Shown here: positions 57,784-64,000 of the stretch, in pieces
Layout: every line of letters starts with the position of its first letter
Numbering within the stretch: the first letter of the stretch is position 1
NCBI RefSeq assembly: GCF_036884655.1
Contig: NC_088355.1
Coordinates: forward strand, 25,171,001 to 25,235,000
Source of the DNA: Musa acuminata AAA Group
Taxonomy: Eukaryota > Streptophyta > Magnoliopsida > Zingiberales > Musaceae
Direction of reading: 5' to 3'
DNA length: 64,000 nt
Notes under the pieces: model-generated
Seen by the model: the letters and a program-made list of their open reading frames with translations, nothing else
The model's database searches: none
What the model was told of the DNA's origin: nothing
Program-made: the position numbers and the translations under genes

Positions 57784-57912
57784 TACCAATGCAGTTGATG
57801 CGTTATGTTATACTAAACATCAACTAGCTAATATTTTTACAAAACCTCTAAGTGAAGAACAATTTGATTTCATAAGAAGAGAATTAGTAATGTTGATGTG
57901 TCAGAATACATA
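57784..57912 (+). pseudogene. Copia RNase H C-terminal tail
   Basis: Encodes YTNAVDALCYTKHQLANIFTKPLSEEQFDFIRRELVMLMCQNT then a stop. The LADIFTKPL-x-E-x-F-x-x-I-R-R-E-L motif is the typical end of Sirevirus-type copia pol. Upstream pol is missing. The AT-rich sequence to about 58427 resembles the long 3' region of such elements. Confidence 0.75.
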
Positions 57913-58427
57913 AACTAGTTAAAATTATTTTTCGGACTTAATTGAATGATCAAATCACTTGATTGCCATTACATGCCAAAATAACATGTTGGAAATTATG
58001 TGCTGAATACAAAAATTTTCATAACAATAAGCATGTTTTGCCTTCATGATTGTATTTGAAAATCTGTAGCATAGTCTTGTCCGAATGCATGAAAGTGTTC
58101 ATTTCATGTTTGGATTCGCTTAACAATGGGTATCCTAAAAATCGGATTTTCTCATATACTTATATGAAAAATATTTTTCTGAAATGGATTTAATGAAATG
58201 ATTCCTACTTATGAATTCCATCTTGAAATATGTATGATAATGTTTTTACTTGCAAAGATTTGCTTCACATACATATCTTGATACCTAAAGCATGATTTAA
58301 TCTCTCAACAGTTTTAACTTCACTCAAAGTAAACTCAGAAAGAGCTGGTATCACAAATAGCCTTCCTCCTTCATACGAAAAAATTATAACAAATAAAAAG
58401 GAAGAAGTATTCAAAGTGAACTACATT
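57913..58427 (+). other. AT-rich copia 3' region, no gene seen
   Basis: AT-rich DNA following the copia pol stop. Compositionally similar to 1-573. It ends at LINE-G's poly-T. No LTR is visible within it. Confidence 0.45.
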
Positions 58428-60411
58428 TTTTTTTTTTGGTAAGTAAAAGTAAATTGATTATGTGTAAAGTTTCTACAAATAGCTTTATCTATACAAGTCA
58501 TAGACAAAGCCAAGTAACTCATAGAGTGCGAATGCGATAGTTATGACTACACAAGCTGTAGACTATAACTACCTGTGGGTACATTATTTGGCATCATTCC
58601 CAATATCTTTAGCTAATAGCAAAATTAAATTTGATAAAAATATCTTTTTCTCTTTGGGTGAAGTGCTCGGTTTTGAGATCATGCCCCATACAGGATCTTG
58701 AGTCTCTAATAATCTCTTTCAATAGCTGAGCATTATTTGTGTGTTGACCTTCAAAGATTCTACTACATCTCTCCTTCCACATCCACCAAATAGCGCATCT
58801 GAAAGTAACCTTTGCCAGTTGTGTAAGAGGCTCTTTTCTTGAGAAACATTGCATGAGGTCGCCTAGTTCTTGGTGCAAGTTTGGTTGCGGCAGTCTATTG
58901 AGTTCAAATCGCTGGAGAATCTCCTTTCATATCCATTTTGTATAATCACAAGCAAAATAGAGGTGGTCAACAGTTTCTTCTTGTTGCAAACAAAGAGAGC
59001 ATCAGTTAACATGATAGATACCTCTTCTTTTCATATTGTCTATTGTAGGTAGTTTATTGAGAAGGGCCTGCCATGCACATAAGAAGTGTCTTTGTGATCC
59101 CGATCGATCCCATGTCCAACTGCTTGGGACCCACTTGTTATTTCTTTGCCTAATTTGATTCCATGCGGATGTGGCACTAAATTTGCCATTGTCATGAGGC
59201 CAAATAAGTATATCTGAAGAGTTGTTCCTGATTGGAATAGCTATGATAGTCGGCCAAAGTGATAACATTTCGGGAGAAATAGGATTAGGGAGACACCAGG
59301 TACCGTTAGGAATGAACTCGGAAACCTTCCAATCTTTGGGAGCCCCAAGATCTTTTCGTATTCTGTCGCCACATAATTGAAATATACTCTTCCCATTCAC
59401 CCAAGGATCGTACCACATATTAGTACTAGTTCCAGAAGAGATTGCATAAGAAATGTGTTTGATTAGCCAATTCCTTGCCTTTAAAATTCCTTTCCAAGCT
59501 GCATAGTGGTATGTTCTTGTTAAAATTTCCCAGATTGATTCCTTTGAAAGATACCTAGCAGAAACCCATTGTGACCATAAGGAACATTTGTTTTGCAAAA
59601 GATCTCATAGTTGTTGTACCAGGCATGCTTGATTCCAATCTCTAGTATTTCTCAAGTTTAGCCCCCCTTCATCTTTCGGTTTGCAAATGCTATCCCAATT
59701 TACCATATGCATTGCCTTGTCATTTGTGCCATTCCAGAAGAAGTTCATTAATAACCGTTCAATATCTTGGAGAAGTCCAGTAGGCAGAAGAAATGCATTA
59801 CACCAATATATAGAGTAGGAGTGCAATACAAAACGGATGAGTTCGAGTCGTCCTGCTTTTGATAGAAGCCTAATTTTCCAAGAAGAAATTCTATTCTTTA
59901 TTTTTTTTGCAGGATAGGCTGACAGTGGGTTTTGTGAATGCCTGTGGATATGAGCGGGAGACCCAAATAAGGAACTGGCAGGCTTCCCTCACTAACCCCC
60001 AAAGATTGTGCAATAAAGACCTTATCTTCAACGTAAGGGCTCATATATACTTTACTTTTAGCATGATTTAACTGAAGTCCAGAAACCATACCAAAGTCAT
60101 TCATAATAGTAGCCAGGTTCTTTACTGAAGTTGGATCATTTTGGAGAAAGATAAGTAAATCATCTGCAAATGTTATATGTGATATATGAATAGAGCCAGC
60201 ATTGGGTACCTTAATGCTGCCATTTAAGACTAAATGTTCCAACATACAGCTAAGTCCTTCCATCGCAATAGTAAAGAGATACGGAGAGAGTGGATCACCT
60301 TGTCGGATGCCATTCGTGCTCCCAAAAAAACCAATAGGTGAGCCATTAAAGAGTATCGAAAACTTTGGAGTTTCCAAGCAAGATTGAATCCAATTAACCC
60401 ATTGCTGTGGG
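58428..60411 (-). mobile_element. LINE-G: 5'-truncated LINE
   Basis: Poly-T and the conserved 3' UTR start at 58428. It runs to the RT domain, ending at attgctgtggg (60411). It is followed head-to-head by LINE-E sequence across gggcc-tttttttt-aggccc. Confidence 0.87.
58609..60411 (-). pseudogene. LINE-G ORF2 C-terminal half
   Basis: Minus-strand blocks: RT 60377-59898 (FNGSPIGFFGSTNGIRQGDPLSPYLF, FADDLLIFLQ), RT tail 59826-59605, and zf-RVT 59598-58609. Frame breaks at about 59895 (T-run length change), 59600 and 58990. It closely matches LINE-A and LINE-C. Confidence 0.85.
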
Positions 60412-60573
60412 CCTTTTTTTTAGGCCCAATCAAATCTCGCCAGCAAGGATATTCTTCCGCAACAAACTCAAGCCACAACAAACATCGCCAACAAGGTTAT
60501 TCTGTCTCAACAAATTCATGCCACAACAAACTTTTCTAGCCAGGCTACTCCAAGAAGTACTATCCAGGATATT

Positions 60574-61716
60574 GTGCTGCAACAATCTTATCCAGGATTA
60601 TCGTCATTTGATCTTCATATGCTGGAGAACAGATTCTTTGTTTGCAAGCTATACTCTGAAGAAGATCTGCAACGAATCCTCGAAGGATTCTGGACTATCC
60701 GCGGTCATCCAATGATTCTACGACGTTGGTCTCCTGATGTCCGTTTGGAGTTAGATAGCCTACAGTCTATTCCATTATGGGTATCCTTTCAAGGACTGCC
60801 TCTACATCTTTGGAGTCGACGTTTTATTGCAAAGTTATGCAGCACTCTGGGACAGCCACTCTACATCGACAAAGCAACAGCAGCTCAGACGAGATTAGCA
60901 TTTGCACGAGCATGTGTGCTGGTTTCTTCCGATGAAGATCTTCCTAACGAGGTTTTCTATCGTGATCTTGACGGGAACACTCGGAAGGTACATGTCTCAT
61001 ATTCCTGGAAGCCACAACGATGTTAGCGTTGCTTATCTTTTGGTCATACAAATGGAGCTTGTCAACAAACCCCAAAACCAACCACAAAGGTCTATCGACC
61101 ACGTCAAGTGCCTCAGCAACAAAGTGATTCTTCTCTAATGGCAGTAGCACCGATGGTGGCAAAAACTATTGAGCACTCCGACTCGCAAGGAAAGCACCGC
61201 GGACAGAAGGACAATTCTAAAACTTTATCTCTTCCTATAATGTCAAAGCCTTCCACAACAGAGGTTTCCCATGGTACTAGTGGACAGGAGAAGCATAAGT
61301 CAGGAACTTCATCTCTTCAAATACCATCGGATCCATCAACAATCGCTCAACGAACTAAGGTCCAAGCAAATCTCGTCAGCAAGGATATTCTTCCTCAACA
61401 AACTCAGGCCTCAACAAACATCGCCAACAAGGATATTCTCTCTCAACAAACTCATGCCCCAACAAACCTCTCTAGCCAGGCTGCTCCAATAAGTACTATC
61501 CAGGATATTGTGCTGCAACAATCTTATCGAGCTTCAACAAACCCTGCCAATCAAGACCACATGATTCAAGGTACTTTAAAGTTTAAAAATCTGCAAGCTG
61601 TAGATGAAGTGGATAAATATAGGAATAAAGCCATAAAAGGTAAGGATATTGTGCGGGAGGAAAATACAAAACCGAAGAATAAGAAAAAGGATGGTACAAT
61701 CCATCCAAAGTCGTAG
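60574..61716 (+). pseudogene. LINE-E ORF1 (DUF4283 and CCHC knuckle)
   Basis: An open DUF4283 part (60574-61026: DLHMLENRFFVCKLYSEEDLQRILEGFWTIRGHPMILRRW..SIPLWVSFQGLPLHLWS) ends at a TAG inside the knuckle C-x2-C-x4-H-x4-C. The rest of the protein, the Q/T/S-rich tail, is open to 61716. LINE-B has its stop two codons earlier, so the two copies were inactivated independently and an ancestral knuckle protein is implied. Confidence 0.8.
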
Positions 61717-61754
61717 GATGTATTCCTTACTACCTTTTCATTTGTTTATTACTA

Positions 61755-63181
61755 ATGAAGATAACATGTTGGAATGTTCGCGGACTTAATAAGCCGGAGA
61801 AATGTCGGGAGTTCAACAGAATAATCAAGTCTGCCGCATGTGATATTGTTATTCTAGTGGAAACGAAAATTAAACAATCGCGCGTTCAAGCTCAAAAGAA
61901 TTTAATATGGCCGGACGCAGAATTGTTTACCAATGACTCAAATGAAACTTTTGGTAGAATATGGGTCTTATGGCATCCTAACTCTATTAATGCTTGGTTT
62001 ATTTCTGCTACTGAACAATTCATTCATCTTAAGGTAGAGGATAAAAAGAATGGCTGTCAATTCAATCTCACTGGTATATATGCTTTAAATAGTATGCAAG
62101 AAAGAAATACTCTTTGGTCTGACCTGACTAATATTGTAAATGGCTGTCTCAATGTACCTTGGATTGTTCTTGGAGACTTTAATACTGTTCGGTACACAAA
62201 TGAAAAAGAGGGGGGTAGACAACTTTTAGAAAGCCAGCTTCAAAGTTTTAATGATTACATTGACACTGCAGCATTGTTTGATATGAAATATGTGGGTAAT
62301 TGGCTCTCCTGGAGTAATCAAGGTGCTGCTAACAGAAAAATAATGGCTCGACTTGATAGGTGTTTGATTAATCATGAATGGTTAACAGTTTACCCAGATT
62401 CACTTCTTGAGTATGGTGCTCCTTTGTTTTCTGACCATTCTTTAATGTATATACACGCAGAAAAATCGACACCAAGAGGCAAGAAACCGTTTAGATTCTT
62501 TAACATGTGGAGTACCCATCCTCAATTTCTTGATATTATCAGATCTGCTTGGAATGTTAATGTGCATGGATCCCCAAAGCCTGTAAAGCAGCAGTAAAGG
62601 AGTGGAATACAAATACCTTTGGCAATATTAACACCAGAGTTCAATTTTGCAGAAATGAACTAATGTCATTACAACATGAGCTGCAACTTCAGCCAAATGA
62701 TGAAAATATTATCTACAAAGAGACAGAAGCCAGAAATAACTTCATGCAAGCCTTAAAACAGGAGGAAAGTTTTGCAAAGCAGAAGTCTCGACCGAATTGG
62801 CTTACACTAGGGGATTCCAATACTAAATTTTTCTATGCTTAAATTGCTACTCGAAGGGCTGTTAACCGTATCAGCAAATGTAGAGACAAAGATGATAATC
62901 TTATTGAGAATTTAGATGAGGTTAAAGCACACACAGAGCAATTTTTTTATTCCTTACTCAATCAAGTTGGGAAACCTAATAACATTCATGTGGAGCCGAC
63001 TAGAAAACTTGATTCGGAAGCTATTTCAATCCTCAATGCCCCAATTACAGATGACAAAATTGTACGTGTTGTCTTTAAGTCACTAAAGCACAAAAGCCCA
63101 GGTCCAGATGGATTTCCAGCTGAATTTTACCAAACTGCTTGGTCTATTATTGGAAATGATGTGATCAAGGCTTGCCAATAT
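61755..63181 (+). pseudogene. LINE-E ORF2 (endonuclease and start of RT)
   Basis: MKITCWNVRGLNKPEK to GDFNTVRYTNEKEGG and SDHSLMYIH is open for 280 codons. A deletion of about 26 bp near 62573 then shifts the frame. A TAA (about 62839) follows. The RT start SPGPDGFPAEFYQTAWSIIGNDVIKACQ is present up to the LTR at 63182. The EN domain is otherwise complete, the best-preserved EN with LINE-B. Confidence 0.85.
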
Positions 63182-64000
63182 TGTTAGGATCGGAGCGGCA
63201 CTAAGAGGGGGGGGTGAATTAGTGCAGCGGATAAAAACTTCGATTTTAATCAAAATCTTTCGTACGTTAAGAACGAAACTTGAGAAATTTAACTTGAAGG
63301 CGTATTCTTGAAGTTGCGCAACAAGAGTAAAAAGGAACTAAAGCAGTAAGAAGATTTGCAGTAATGTAAATGACAATAATAAAGAGCAAACCAAAGATTA
63401 CGCCGATTTTTAGAGTGGTTCGGTCAAATGACCTACTCCACTTGCGAGGCCCCTCTTCGATGAGGCTCCCACCTTCCACTAGCAAGTCTCTTGAAATGGA
63501 AGGGTAAACACCCCTCTTACAACCTTTTACAAGCAGCTCAACCTCTTACAAATTTTCAATAAGAAAGAAGGAGGAGAACTCTCTAGCAAATTGAAAACAA
63601 GACTTGCTAAGACTTTCTAAGACTTTTCTCTCAATCAAAATGCTTCTCAAAAGTTGTAACCTCAGTTGAGATTTGAGGGGTATTTATAGGCCTCAAGAGG
63701 ATTCAAATTTTGGGTTTCAAAATTTGAATTCTTTTAGGGTTCCCGGTGCTGGCGGTTCCACCGCCCAGCACTCGGGTACTGGACGGTGCAACCGCCCAGC
63801 CAAGGAGGTGTCACCGCCCAGCACTCGGGTGCTGGGTGGTTCCACCGCCCAACTAGGCGGTGCCACCGCCTACAGTGATTTCAGCCCAACTACAGTGTTT
63901 TCAGCCACTAGTTGGGCTTCAATCTTGGCTCTGCTGGTTTAGCTTAATTTTTAGCCTAAACCAACTCTGACTTTGGGCCCAGTTGGCCACTAACCAGTAG
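63182..64000 (-). repeat. Copia-4 LTR, partial
   Basis: TGTTAGGATCGGAGCGGCACTAAGAGGG... matches the copia LTR left ends at 24234 and 47803, but with a diverged interior. It includes a GC-palindrome array (63735-63875). It interrupts LINE-E ORF2. The right end, body and target duplication are outside the window. Confidence 0.8.

Larger units (their letters stand above)
60421..63181 (+). mobile_element. LINE-E: rearranged LINE, cut by a copia LTR
   Basis: Opens with a 170-bp piece of the ORF1 tail (matching LINE-B 19746-19915). It then jumps back to the DUF4283 domain (60600, matching about 18997) and is collinear with LINE-B to 63180, where the copia-4 LTR begins. The order tail-then-head shows a rearrangement or two separate events. 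Confidence 0.8.

Overview
The window reads as a heterochromatic, gene-free stretch of a flowering-plant nuclear genome. It is almost entirely transposable elements (TEs) inserted into one another. I found no host protein gene, tRNA, rRNA or CRISPR array. Evidence for a plant: Ty3/gypsy chromovirus, Ty3/gypsy Del/Tekay-like and Ty1/copia Sirevirus-like elements, and an L1-type LINE with EN, RT and a zf-RVT-like C-terminus. All PBSs match initiator-Met tRNA (TGGTATCAGAG). The GC-palindrome-rich copia LTR reminds me of banana/enset (Zingiberales) repeats; that lineage guess is memory-based and only moderately confident.

Region 1-26306 is one minus-strand copia element split by three insertions. 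Its 5' LTR is 24234-26306 and its gag lies in four pieces (23869-24183, 17987-18284, 2454-2568, 574-743). The insertions are LINE-A (744-2453, perfect 15-bp TSD), gypsy-1 (2569-17986, TSD agttc) and LINE-B (about 18281-23868). Gypsy-1 itself carries a 10,068-bp giant-LTR, internally deleted Del/Tekay-like element (LARD-1a, 4803-14870, TSD gtacc). What looks like a 5.86-kb tandem duplication is simply the two 4.2-kb LTRs of LARD-1a. LTR divergence agrees with nesting order: gypsy-1 about 1.2%, LARD-1a about 0.2%.

Region 26307-29384 is a second, older LARD-1 copy (LARD-1b), cut by the copia LTR on one side and LINE-C on the other. Region 29385-39313 holds LINE-C and a further LINE fragment. Gypsy-2 (33367-39187, TSD gagtg) is inserted in that fragment. 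Gypsy-2 has 430-bp LTRs differing at two sites and one uninterrupted 1463-codon gag-pol with a chromodomain, and is the only intact gene in the window.

Region 39314-49494 holds a copia pol fragment and a non-coding LTR element (LARD-2; LTR 40550-41614) carrying two LINE insertions. A LINE endonuclease fragment and a copia 3' LTR (47803-49440) follow. Region 49495-55777 holds two minus-strand gypsy copies that share the same internal deletions as gypsy-1, i.e. a non-autonomous subfamily. Region 55778-64000 holds LINE-H, an unusual gag-like/PTP-domain ORF fragment with a copia RNase H tail (56614-58427), head-to-head LINEs G and E, and a copia LTR running off the end.

Working model: gypsy-2-like elements supplied proteins in trans to the deleted gypsy-1/3/4 subfamily. 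An unseen Del/Tekay element mobilised LARD-1. One stringent-type LINE family repeatedly inserted 5'-truncated copies.
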